Part shown: in pieces, positions 1 to 5,650 of the stretch
Layout of the letters: every line of letters starts with the position of its first letter
Position numbering within the stretch: position 1 is the first letter of the stretch
Assembly (NCBI GenBank): GCA_946480565.1
Contig: CAMLKR010000144.1
Location: forward strand, 1 to 5,994
Direction of reading: 5' to 3'
DNA: 5,994 nt
DNA from: an uncultured Arenimonas sp.
GTDB taxonomy: Bacteria; Pseudomonadota; Gammaproteobacteria; Xanthomonadales; Xanthomonadaceae
Notes under the pieces: generated by a model
Told to the model about the DNA's origin: nothing
Databases searched by the model: none
The model's input: the letters and a program-made list of their open reading frames with translations, nothing else
Program-made: the position numbers and the translations under genes

Positions 1-1365
1 GCCGCCGGCGAAGTCACCGGCTCCTGCCACGAGGTCGAGGCCGCCGGCCACCGCCTGCTGCTCGACTGCGGCATGATCCAGGGCAGCGACGAGGACGAGC
101 GCCGCAACTTCGAACCCTTCCCCTTCGACATCGAGGCCATCGACGCGGTCGTGCTCAGCCACGCCCACATCGACCACTGCGGCCGGCTGCCGCTGCTGGT
201 CAAGCGCGGCTACCGCGGCCCGATCTGGACCCAGCTGGCCACCGCCGACCTGCTGCGCATCATGCTCGAGGACGCCGCCTCGCTGGCCGAGATGGACGCC
301 GAGCAGGACAACAAGCACCGCCGCGACGGCCATGCCCGGCACGTGCCCCTGTTCACCCGCGCCGACGTCGGCCACGTGCTGCGCCAGGTGCGGCCGATGG
401 CCTACGACTCGCCGCAGGAGATCCTGCCCGGCCTCACCGTCACCCTGCGCGACGCCGGCCACATCCTGGGCTCGGCCAGCGTCGAGCTGCGCGCGCAGGA
501 GGCCGGTACCGAGAAGGTGCTGGTGTTCTCCGGCGACCTCGGCCCCAAGGGCACGCCGATCCTGCGCGACCCGGCGCCGGTGCCGCGCGCCGACCTGCTG
601 CTGCTCGAGTCCACCTACGGCGGCCGCGCCCACCGCGAACGCGCCGCCACCCTGGACGAGATCCACGACGTGCTGGAAACCGCCTGGCAGAGCGGCGGCA
701 ACGTGCTGATCCCGGCCTTCGCGGTCGGCCGCAGCCAGGAGATCCTGTACTGGTTCGCGCGCTACTGGGATGAGTGGAAGATGTCGCGCTGGAAGATCTT
801 CCTCGACAGCCCGATGGCCGCCAAGGTGCTGGAGGTCTACGACCGCCATGAATCCCTGTTCGACCACGCCGCGCAGAAGGCCTGGCGCGGCCGCCCGCAT
901 CCGTTCCGGCTGCCCAACCTGAAGTTCACCGTGGACGTGGACCAGTCGCGGGCGATCAACGGCCACACCGGCGGCGCGATCATCATCGCCGGCTCGGGCA
1001 TGTGCAACGGCGGCCGCATCCGCCACCACCTGCGGCAGAACCTGGGCCGCAAGAACGCGCACCTGATGTTCGTCGGCTACCAGGCGAACGGCACGCTCGG
1101 CCGTCGGCTGGTGGACGGCGCGCGCGAGGTCCGCATCTTCGGCGAGGAAATCCACGTCAAGGCCCAGCGCCATACCGTCGGCGGCCTGTCGGCGCACACC
1201 GACCAGCCCGGCCTGCTGGCCTGGTACGGCCAGGTCGAAAACCGCCCGCCGGTGGTGCTGGTGCACGGCGAAGACGACGCGCGCGAAGCCCTGGCCGGCG
1301 TGATGCGCGCGAAGTACGGCAACGAGGTGGTGCTGGCGCGTCCCGGGCTGGAGCGCGAAATCTAG
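1..1365 (+). CDS. MBL-fold/beta-CASP RNA exonuclease, YSH1-like (5' partial)
   Basis: Predicted zinc-dependent ribonuclease of the metallo-beta-lactamase/beta-CASP family (CPSF73/YSH1-like, COG1236 type), expected to be cytoplasmic and to process or degrade RNA. The frame is open from base 1. Its first residues (AAGEVTGSC) match the family N-terminus, so only about 7-10 residues including the start codon are missing; the ATG at 73 is internal. Counting from base 1, the visible motifs are HxHxDH at 54-59, His154 in GHILGS, Asp179 in SGDLG, the acidic beta-CASP motif A Glu203 in ESTYG, the GSGMCNGGR segment at 331-339, motif B His399 in GLSAHTD and motif C His422 in VHGE. All metal and catalytic residues appear intact. 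The 454 visible residues fit the usual length of roughly 450-470. The stop TAG is 15 bases from the end of a convergent lipoprotein gene. The family call is secure; the RNA substrate is unknown. Confidence 0.93.
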   Translation, partial: AAGEVTGSCHEVEAAGHRLLLDCGMIQGSDEDERRNFEPFPFDIEAIDAVVLSHAHIDHCGRLPLLVKRGYRGPIWTQLATADLLRIMLEDAASLAEMDAEQDNKHRRDGHARHVPLFTRADVGHVLRQVRPMAYDSPQEILPGLTVTLRDAGHILGSASVELRAQEAGTEKVLVFSGDLGPKGTPILRDPAPVPRADLLLLESTYGGRAHRERAATLDEIHDVLETAWQSGGNVLIPAFAVGRSQEILYWFARYWDEWKMSRWKIFLDSPMAAKVLEVYDRHESLFDHAAQKAWRGRPHPFRLPNLKFTVDVDQSRAINGHTGGAIIIAGSGMCNGGRIRHHLRQNLGRKNAHLMFVGYQANGTLGRRLVDGAREVRIFGEEIHVKAQRHTVGGLSAHTDQPGLLAWYGQVENRPPVVLVHGEDDAREALAGVMRAKYGNEVVLARPGLEREI

Positions 1366-1409
1366 GCTGCGCGGCGGTGATCAGTCCGCGGTCGGCCGCG
1401 CGGCGCAGC
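1366..1409. terminator. Possible hairpin at convergent gene ends
   Basis: GCTGCGC at 1366-1372 is complementary to GCGCAGC at 1403-1409. After one G-G mismatch, three more base pairs can form (1374-1376 with 1399-1401). The stem starts at the first base after the exonuclease stop codon and reaches into the last codons of the convergent lipoprotein gene. There is no T-run on either side and the loop is long, so this is not a classical intrinsic terminator. Inverted repeats of this size also arise by chance in such GC-rich DNA. Confidence 0.22.
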
Positions 1410-1845
1410 GGCAGGCGCCGTCGTCGAAAACCACCTTCCAGCCGCCGTCGGCCTCGCGGCGCCAGGTCGAGCGGAATTCCAGGATCGGCTTGCCGGCCGG
1501 GTCGAACACCGGGCCCTTGGTCTGCGCCAGCGAACCGTCGTCCAGCGCCACCACGGTTTCCGGTTTCCACGAGAACGGCGCCGCCCCGTCGAAGTACTTC
1601 TTCCAGTCCGCCAATATCGCCGTCTTGCCGCGCAGCGGATCGCGGCCGTTGACGAAGATGGCGTCGTCGGCGATGAAGGACGCGAAGGCTTCGAAATCGC
1701 GGTCGGCCATGGACTGCGCGAACGCGGTCTCGGCGGCGGCGACCTGGCGTTCCAGTTCAGCGGTGTCCTGCGGCGACTTCGGCGGCACCGACATGCAGGC
1801 CGCGAGCGTGAGGCAGGACAGCAGGATAAACAGGCGACGGATCAT
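1381..1845 (-). CDS. Small lipoprotein with SnoaL/DUF4440 (NTF2-like) domain
   Basis: A 154-residue predicted lipoprotein. The N-terminus MIRRLFILLSCLTLAAC has a short basic region, a hydrophobic core and the lipobox LAAC, with the modified cysteine at residue 17. The mature +2 residue is Met rather than Asp, which favours an outer-membrane location. After a short linker, residues about 30-142 look like an NTF2-like DUF4440/SnoaL domain: an N-terminal helix, then FIADDAIFVNG, GKTAILADW and a C-terminal WKVVFDDG strand. It ends with a CxC pair (Cys145, Cys147). This fold serves small-molecule binding or enzyme roles and the ligand here cannot be read. The ATG at 1845 is chosen because it begins the signal peptide and has GGGGGAG about 8 bases upstream; the open frame further upstream overlaps the peptidase gene. 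It lies 29 bases downstream of that gene, possibly in one transcript. Confidence 0.88.
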   Translation of the reverse strand: MIRRLFILLSCLTLAACMSVPPKSPQDTAELERQVAAAETAFAQSMADRDFEAFASFIADDAIFVNGRDPLRGKTAILADWKKYFDGAAPFSWKPETVVALDDGSLAQTKGPVFDPAGKPILEFRSTWRREADGGWKVVFDDGACRCAARPTAD

Positions 1846-1866
1846 GCGCGGCTCCCCCGGGGCTTT

Positions 1867-1882
1867 GGCGCATCCTAGCGCC
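1867..1882 (-). other. Inverted repeat over peptidase stop codon
   Basis: GGCGC and GCGCC (five pairs, six-base loop) flank the stop codon of the peptidase gene, just upstream of the lipoprotein ribosome binding site. Read on the minus strand, the loop is TAGGAT, which also resembles a -10 box (4 of 6 matches) about 26 bases before the lipoprotein start, but no -35 box is visible at the right distance. It could be a weak internal promoter, a small RNA hairpin, or chance. Confidence 0.2.
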
Positions 1883-2825
1883 GGAGCGGAGGCCCGGCGA
1901 TAGGGCGTTCGGCAGGGGGCACCGCCAGCCGCGGACGGAGCCCGGAGAGCCACTCCGTCTTCAGTCGGTCCAGGGATCGCCCGGTCAGGCGTCGCGCCTC
2001 GGCATCCGGGTCCGCGGCCGTGGCCACACGGTGCAGGCCCGCCAGCCCCAGCTCGGCCATCAGGAAATCCACGTAGGACCAGGCCAGCGTGTAATAGGGC
2101 CCGGCGTAACGCCGACGCTGGGTGAGCACCTTCTCGAACAACGCGCGCTGCGCCGGCGCATAGTCGCCGCGCCGACCCCAGAGGCCGATCAGCGGCAGCA
2201 CCTCGCGCCCCTCGTCGGAATCCAGGTGCACGCCCAGCGCCGCCAGGCCGCGCGGTTCCGGGCCGGTGGCGTGGAAGCCGCCGTAGCGTCGCGCCACCTC
2301 GGCGGCGGCGTGATTGGCGAAACCCTCGGCCATCCACTCCGAGCGGCGCCAGGACCATTGCGCCAGCGCGTGCACGATTTCGTGCAGGTAGGGCGCGCGA
2401 CCGGACAGCACGGAATCGGTGTGGATGAAGATGTGCGGCAGCGGGTCGATGGTGACGCTGGCCAGGTGCACGCGGTCGCTGATGTAGATGTGGACCGGCG
2501 CGTCGTCGGCACCGGGCGCGTCCAGGGTATGGCCGAGGTAGCGGCGGACGTTGGCCACGCCTTCGTCCGCAAGGGCCGTGAAATCGCGAAGCTGCGCGGC
2601 GTCCAGGCGGCCGCGTTGGACCCAGACGATGACATTCGGACGTGATGCCGATACGCCGCCCAGCTGCAGCTCGCGTGTGATGTCGCGCTTCAGCGCCACG
2701 CCGCGCAGCGGCTCGGCGCCTGCGCCGGCCGCGGGCAACAGCAGTGCGAACAAGGCCAGGCGAAGCGAGGCATTCCGGATTCTTGCGGAAAACCCGCCGG
2801 CGGCGGCGGAAGAACGACAGGGCAT
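1875..2825 (-). CDS. Exported HExxH zinc-peptidase-like protein (gluzincin type)
   Basis: A 316-residue protein with a probable signal peptide: basic residues Arg15, Arg17 and Arg22, a hydrophobic core at about 23-33, and an AGA cleavage site near residue 37. It is therefore likely periplasmic or secreted. The middle carries HEIVH at 148-152, followed by SEWMAEGFANH with Glu167 as the likely third zinc ligand. This is the arrangement of peptidase-MA-like gluzincins (H-E-x-x-H, then W-x-x-E-G-x-A). Residues before the motif (VHIYISDRVHLA, then PHIFIHTDS) fit the beta-strand edge of such a domain. The C-terminal third includes YYTLAWSYVDFLMAELG, a helical stretch common in these proteins. The substrate is unknown. 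The ATG at 2825 directly precedes the signal peptide but lacks a clear Shine-Dalgarno sequence; an in-frame ATG at 2903 would add 26 residues and is less likely. A small DUF4440 lipoprotein gene follows it on the same strand. Confidence 0.82.
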   Translation of the reverse strand: MPCRSSAAAGGFSARIRNASLRLALFALLLPAAGAGAEPLRGVALKRDITRELQLGGVSASRPNVIVWVQRGRLDAAQLRDFTALADEGVANVRRYLGHTLDAPGADDAPVHIYISDRVHLASVTIDPLPHIFIHTDSVLSGRAPYLHEIVHALAQWSWRRSEWMAEGFANHAAAEVARRYGGFHATGPEPRGLAALGVHLDSDEGREVLPLIGLWGRRGDYAPAQRALFEKVLTQRRRYAGPYYTLAWSYVDFLMAELGLAGLHRVATAADPDAEARRLTGRSLDRLKTEWLSGLRPRLAVPPAERPIAGPPLRR

Positions 2826-2930
2826 GGAATGGCTTGGCAGCGAGGGGCCGGCAAGGCTAGCAGAGCCCCGCGGAAGGACGAATCCCCGGCCACCGGTTAG
2901 CATCGTCGCCAGCCCCCGAGGAATGGCGCG
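2826..2930. promoter_or_regulatory. Divergent intergenic region with weak promoter candidates
   Basis: These 105 bases separate the minus-strand peptidase gene from the + strand DUF2189 gene, so promoters for both should lie here. On the + strand, TAGCAT at 2898-2903 is a possible -10 box (4 of 6 matches) with only a poor -35 (AGGACG at 2875-2880, 17-base spacer). On the minus strand, TGCTAGCCT (complement of about 2854-2862) is a weak extended -10 candidate. GAGGA at 2918-2922, eight bases before the ATG at 2931, is a good ribosome binding site for the + strand gene. The region's role follows from the gene arrangement; the exact boxes are uncertain. Confidence 0.35.
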
Positions 2931-3710
2931 ATGAGCCCGTCCGAGCTGCCGACCGACCCCGACACGCCGCGCCCCTTCGTCGTGCCCTGCGCCGCGCTGC
3001 CCTGGTCGGCGCCGCTGCGCTGGCTGCGGCGGGGCTGGGGCGATTTCCGGCGCGCGCCGGGGCTCAGCCTGCTGTTCGGCGGCGTCATCCTGCTGGTCAG
3101 CCTGGGGGTGTCGCTGATGGCCTGGGGCCTGGGCCGCTTCGCCCTGCTGGCCCTGCTGCTGTCGGGCTTCGTGTTCGTGGCGCCGTTGATCGCCGTGGGG
3201 CTGTACTGCGTCAGCCGCGAACTTGAAGCGGGTCGCGTGCCCTCCCTGCGCCACAGCTTCGTTCTCGCGCGGCGCGTGGTCGGCCAGGCCGGCGTGTTCG
3301 CGCTGGCCCAGCTGGTGATCCTGATGCTGTGGGTGCGCGCCGGCATGATGGTCGAGGCCTTCGTACCGGTGGAGCCTGGCAGCCTCCGCGCCCTGGTCGA
3401 GTTCCTGCTGATCGGCACGGCCGCCGGTTCCGTGTTCGCGGCCCTGACCTTCGCCATCGCCGCTTTCTCGCTGCCGATGATCGCCGACCGCGACGTGGAC
3501 ATGGTCACCGCCGGCGTGTCGAGCGTGAACGCGGTGCTGCGCAACAAGGGCGTGCTGCTGCTGTGGGCGGCGATCATCGCCGTCCTGACCGCCCTGGGTT
3601 TCCTGACCGCCGGCCTGGGCCTGGCGGTGATCATGCCCTGGCTGGCCTACGCGGCCTGGCACGCCTACCGGGAAACGCTGGACGCCTCGTCCTGGCCGGC
3701 GCTGGACTGA
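2931..3710 (+). CDS. DUF2189 integral membrane protein
   Basis: A 259-residue inner-membrane protein of the DUF2189 family, whose function is not known. A proline-rich cytoplasmic N-terminus of about 28 residues leads into the family-typical segment WLRRGWGDFRRAPGLSLLFG (31-50). Hydrophobic spans follow at about 45-65, 70-94, 115-138, 153-180, and a long double-span region at about 208-245, giving six helices in all. RNKGVLLLW precedes the last hairpin, and the protein ends in a short polar tail. The ATG at 2931 is well supported by GAGGA eight bases upstream. The stop at 3708-3710 lies inside the convergent acetyltransferase gene, with 46 bases shared on opposite strands. The neighbours give no clue to its job; it appears to be a single-gene transcription unit. 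Confidence 0.88.
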   Translation: MSPSELPTDPDTPRPFVVPCAALPWSAPLRWLRRGWGDFRRAPGLSLLFGGVILLVSLGVSLMAWGLGRFALLALLLSGFVFVAPLIAVGLYCVSRELEAGRVPSLRHSFVLARRVVGQAGVFALAQLVILMLWVRAGMMVEAFVPVEPGSLRALVEFLLIGTAAGSVFAALTFAIAAFSLPMIADRDVDMVTAGVSSVNAVLRNKGVLLLWAAIIAVLTALGFLTAGLGLAVIMPWLAYAAWHAYRETLDASSWPALD

Positions 3711-4201
3711 GCGGTCCAGTCCGCGCGCCCAAGCTGGTAGACGAAACAATCGTCCATGCCGAACCGCCGGCGCTCGACGAAGCGGAAACCCAGGCGTTCG
3801 TAGAACACGTGCGCGCGGGTGTTGGAGGCCAGCGGGTCGATCAGCACCGCCGTCACCGAAGGTTCGGCGAAACAGCGATCCAGCGCCAGCTGCATCATCA
3901 CCGTGCCGTGGCCGCGGCCCAGGTAGTCCGCTTCGCCGATCCAGATGTCGATCGCGCGCAGGTCCGGCGCCACCTCGCCCCAGTAATGGCTGTCCTCGCG
4001 CGCCGGATCGATGATCTGGACGAAACCGATCGGCACGCCGTCCACTTCCGCGATCAGCTGTTCGCGCCAGTCCGGGTCGCGCGCCAGCTCGGTTTCCCAG
4101 CCCCAGTCGTCATTGGGATCGGATTCGAGCACGTGCGGCTCGTCGTCCCAGCGGGTGAGCAGGGGCAGGTCGGCGGGGGTGGCAGGGCGGAGTCGAAGCA
4201 T
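3665..4201 (-). CDS. GNAT acetyltransferase, AAC(6')-I-like
   Basis: A 178-residue cytoplasmic N-acetyltransferase of the GNAT superfamily that transfers acetyl from acetyl-CoA to an amine. N-terminal LRLRPATPADLPLLTRW is the beta1-alpha1 unit. PIGFVQI (57-63) is the central strand. AIDIWIGEADYLGRGHGT (83-100) carries the acetyl-CoA pyrophosphate loop. IDPLASNTRAHVFYERLGF (121-139) has Asn127 and the motif-B tyrosine Tyr134. The layout PIG-x-x-Q, then AID, IG, LG-x-G-x-GT, a gap, then DP-x-x-SN matches AAC(6')-Ib-type aminoglycoside acetyltransferases. Asp85 and Asp122 are at the positions of active-site aspartates of that enzyme, as I recall its sequence. Whether it acts on aminoglycosides is unproven; related chromosomal proteins act on other amines. 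The ATG at 4201 is the only good start because an in-frame TAG lies eight codons upstream. The Shine-Dalgarno is weak. It follows the DUF1801 gene by 21 bases. The last 15 residues are encoded antisense to the DUF2189 gene end and look like a low-complexity extension. Confidence 0.87.
   Translation of the reverse strand: MLRLRPATPADLPLLTRWDDEPHVLESDPNDDWGWETELARDPDWREQLIAEVDGVPIGFVQIIDPAREDSHYWGEVAPDLRAIDIWIGEADYLGRGHGTVMMQLALDRCFAEPSVTAVLIDPLASNTRAHVFYERLGFRFVERRRFGMDDCFVYQLGRADWTAQSSAGQDEASSVSR
3702..3719. terminator. Perfect 6-bp hairpin at DUF2189 gene end
   Basis: CTGGAC at 3702-3707 and GTCCAG at 3714-3719 form a perfect stem around a six-base loop that begins with the DUF2189 stop codon TGA. 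One more G-U pair (3701 with 3720) is possible in + strand RNA. No T-run follows on either strand, so it is at best a pause or end-protection hairpin at the convergent junction. It lies in the C-terminal coding part of the acetyltransferase gene. Confidence 0.3.
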
Positions 4202-4222
4202 GGCGGGGCGAAGGGCAGGTGG

Positions 4223-4615
4223 CTACCTGAGTCTCTCCAGCCGCCCCTTGCGCTTGACCAGGTTCCGGTAGTCCCACTGGATTTCCGTCGCCTTCGTCAG
4301 CCATCGGCGAAGGTCGGTCTTGTTGACCTCGGCCGCGCGATTGAAGAACACCGATGCATCCTTGAACTTGCCTCCAAGGACGTCCAGGCCGGGTTCCCCG
4401 AAGTCCGCGCCACTCCAGAACATCAGGCGTATGCCCGGCTTCTGCCGGCTGTAGCCGACCGTCGGGTTCCCTTCCAGGAACCAGACCGGGTGCGCGTGCC
4501 AGATCCTGCTCTCGGCGCCCGGCAGGTTCCGGTCGATCTCCGCCGCCAGCAGGTCACATATCTCCCTGTCACCGGCCTCCTGCGTCCCGTTGTACTTCCT
4601 TATCCCGGCATCCAT
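4223..4615 (-). CDS. DUF1801 domain protein
   Basis: A 130-residue soluble protein without signal peptide or membrane span, matching the DUF1801 family (YdhG-type fold); its biochemical function is unknown. Family-like features run in order: an N-terminal helical region with ICDLLAAEIDRNLPGAES, then the aromatic WHAHPVWF (39-46) where relatives have a Y-G-x-P-x-F-like segment, RLMFWSGADF (64-73), LDVLGGKFKDASVFF, and a C-terminal helix DLRRWLTKATEI. The ATG at 4615 is supported by GGAG six bases upstream and is the only start that keeps the whole domain. Codon use is odd for this window: five of 14 arginines use AGG or AGA and three of six isoleucines use ATA. Both are rare in the flanking genes and suggest later acquisition. 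It is probably co-transcribed with the acetyltransferase gene 21 bases downstream. Confidence 0.86.
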   Translation of the reverse strand: MDAGIRKYNGTQEAGDREICDLLAAEIDRNLPGAESRIWHAHPVWFLEGNPTVGYSRQKPGIRLMFWSGADFGEPGLDVLGGKFKDASVFFNRAAEVNKTDLRRWLTKATEIQWDYRNLVKRKGRLERLR

Positions 4616-4641
4616 CTGGCTCTCCGATGATCGCCCTCGAC

Positions 4642-4670
4642 CTTATCGCACTCCGACGGAAGGCCTTCAA
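4642..4670 (-). promoter_or_regulatory. Candidate sigma70 promoter for DUF1801-GNAT unit
   Basis: Read on the minus strand, TTGAAG (4670-4665) and GATAAG (4647-4642) are separated by exactly 17 bases, each matching 4 of 6 consensus bases. The predicted start of transcription near 4635 gives a leader of about 20 bases with a good Shine-Dalgarno. The surrounding gap (4616-4724) is visibly richer in A/T than the genes. A 10-base palindrome, GAAGGCCTTC (4659-4668), overlaps the -35 box and could be an operator, but might be chance. Confidence 0.4.
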
Positions 4671-4724
4671 TTACCTGGAGAAACAGATAATCGGAACGAT
4701 GACCAGGGCAGTTCGAAGCGCAGG

Positions 4725-5168
4725 TCAGTCCGGGTCGCCCTGCGTGCGACGGGCGAGGAAGGCCGCGCCGGCCGCCGCAATCAGGGCGCCCGACACGCAC
4801 ACGAAAAGACCCGCCGAACACCACAACCATACGGTGCCCAGGCCGCCCGAGAAGTTGAGCGACACATCGCCCGCGAGTGCGATGGAAAGGGGCAGCCACG
4901 CGACGGAGGCGGCCAGCGCAAACAAAGCGGCCCGGCGCGCCATGCCGTTCCGCGGCGCGATGAGCATCGCCGCGCCGGAAACGCCGCAAAGAACCCCGGC
5001 CGCCAGGACATTGCCAAAGGGCAGTCCGCCCGGAAGCAGGAACGAAACGTAGTCCGCGCCCGCGAAGAGCGAGCCGGCCGAGAAGACGGCGACCAGCAGC
5101 GCCGCAGCGACGGCAGCTGGCGAAGGCGGCCTAGTTCCGGACAGCGTCCTGGCCCTCCCGGGCTTCAT
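4725..5168 (-). CDS. Hypothetical four-helix membrane protein
   Basis: A 147-residue protein of no family I recognise. It is highly hydrophobic, with four likely transmembrane helices at about 18-38, 52-71, 80-99 and 112-138, separated by short loops. ARRAALF (77-83) lies between helices 2 and 3, and RRTQGDPD forms a short C-terminal tail. It has no lipobox, and no catalytic motif is apparent. The start is uncertain. The ATG at 5168 is the only ATG in frame near the first helix, but its GAGG lies immediately against the codon, and it overlaps the upstream cupin gene by 38 bases on the same strand. The overlap forces AGG arginine codons at residues 5, 7 and 13, so the real start may be further downstream at a non-ATG codon. 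The overlap suggests translational coupling with the cupin gene. The coding call rests on the clean alternation of hydrophobic spans. Confidence 0.68.
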   Translation of the reverse strand: MKPGRARTLSGTRPPSPAAVAAALLVAVFSAGSLFAGADYVSFLLPGGLPFGNVLAAGVLCGVSGAAMLIAPRNGMARRAALFALAASVAWLPLSIALAGDVSLNFSGGLGTVWLWCSAGLFVCVSGALIAAAGAAFLARRTQGDPD

Positions 5169-5571
5169 CCTCGAGATAACGCCAGGGCTTGCCCGTCTCG
5201 TGAATGCGGAAGACCAGGATGGTCGCGCCCGCCTTGCCGGCGCCCGCGCGATGGCGCGTCTCGTAGGTGACATGCCCGACCGTTCCGAGCGCCGGACGGA
5301 CCAGGCCCTTTCCTTCGACCAGCACCTCGGGATCGCCGGCGAGGTAGTAGTGGAATTCCTCGCCGGGGTGCCAGTGCCGGTCCAGCGAGGTGTTCGGCGG
5401 TATCTCGACCCGGTCCACCAGCACCTCGCGGCCCGGAGTGAAATCGTCGTCGAGCGGGGCCTGCAGGAGATTCGTCACCTTGGCCTTGGCCTGGTTTGAA
5501 CCGAAACTGGCGCCGGCAAAGAAGCCGACCGCAACGCAAAACAAAGCGGAACCCGCGAACAGGATGCGCAT
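5131..5571 (-). CDS. Exported small cupin-domain protein
   Basis: A 146-residue protein with an N-terminal hydrophobic segment (MRILFAGSALFCVAVGFFAG) acting as signal peptide or membrane anchor, so the cupin domain should face the periplasm. Cupin motif 1 is visible as His66, His68 and Glu72 in RHWHPGEEFHYYLAG. The second motif region holds Pro93, Gly96, Gly99 and His107 in the segment ending THE family-style R-H-R-A; His107 is the likely fourth metal ligand. The residues needed to bind one metal ion are therefore present, but the substrate cannot be predicted: this class covers dioxygenases, isomerases and binding proteins. The ATG at 5571 is chosen because it begins the signal sequence and has GGAGG about five bases upstream. 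A -10-like TATGAT lies 34 bases before the start. Its 3' end overlaps the next gene by 38 bases. Confidence 0.86.
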   Translation of the reverse strand: MRILFAGSALFCVAVGFFAGASFGSNQAKAKVTNLLQAPLDDDFTPGREVLVDRVEIPPNTSLDRHWHPGEEFHYYLAGDPEVLVEGKGLVRPALGTVGHVTYETRHRAGAGKAGATILVFRIHETGKPWRYLEDEAREGQDAVRN

Positions 5572-5604
5572 GACGCCTCCACCGGCCCTGGATGGGCCGT
5601 GCCG

Positions 5605-5610
5605 ATCATA
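5605..5610 (-). promoter_or_regulatory. -10-like box before cupin gene
   Basis: On the minus strand, TATGAT (complement of 5605-5610) matches the sigma70 -10 consensus at 5 of 6 positions and would start transcription about 27 bases before the cupin ATG. No good -35 box is present 16-18 bases upstream (the candidates are TTCGCC or TCGCCC). GGCCC and GGGCC (5583-5597) can form a five-pair hairpin in the resulting leader just before the ribosome binding site. The promoter may be weak, activator-dependent or absent. Confidence 0.33.
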
Positions 5611-5650
5611 GTCCTTAGGGGCAACGCGGGCGAAGCGGCCGGCGTGGGGC

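Noticed and set aside
73..1365. ATG at 73 as the start of the exonuclease gene
   Set aside because: The upstream codons encode conserved family residues (GEVTGSC, LLLDCG), so the true start lies before the window.
1846..2358. N-terminal extension of the lipoprotein frame
   Set aside because: The extension overlaps the peptidase gene, has Arg/Ala-rich low-information sequence, and would bury the lipoprotein signal sequence.
2826..3749. Long open minus-strand frame continuing upstream of the peptidase start
   Set aside because: It lies antisense to the clear DUF2189 membrane protein, its translation is rich in Gln, His, Arg and Gly with no domain, and the signal peptide places the start at 2825.
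3329..4630. Long open + strand frame of over 400 codons
   Set aside because: It runs antisense to the acetyltransferase and DUF1801 genes and out of frame with DUF2189. Its Arg/Gly/Pro-rich translation is typical of a shadow frame in GC-rich DNA.
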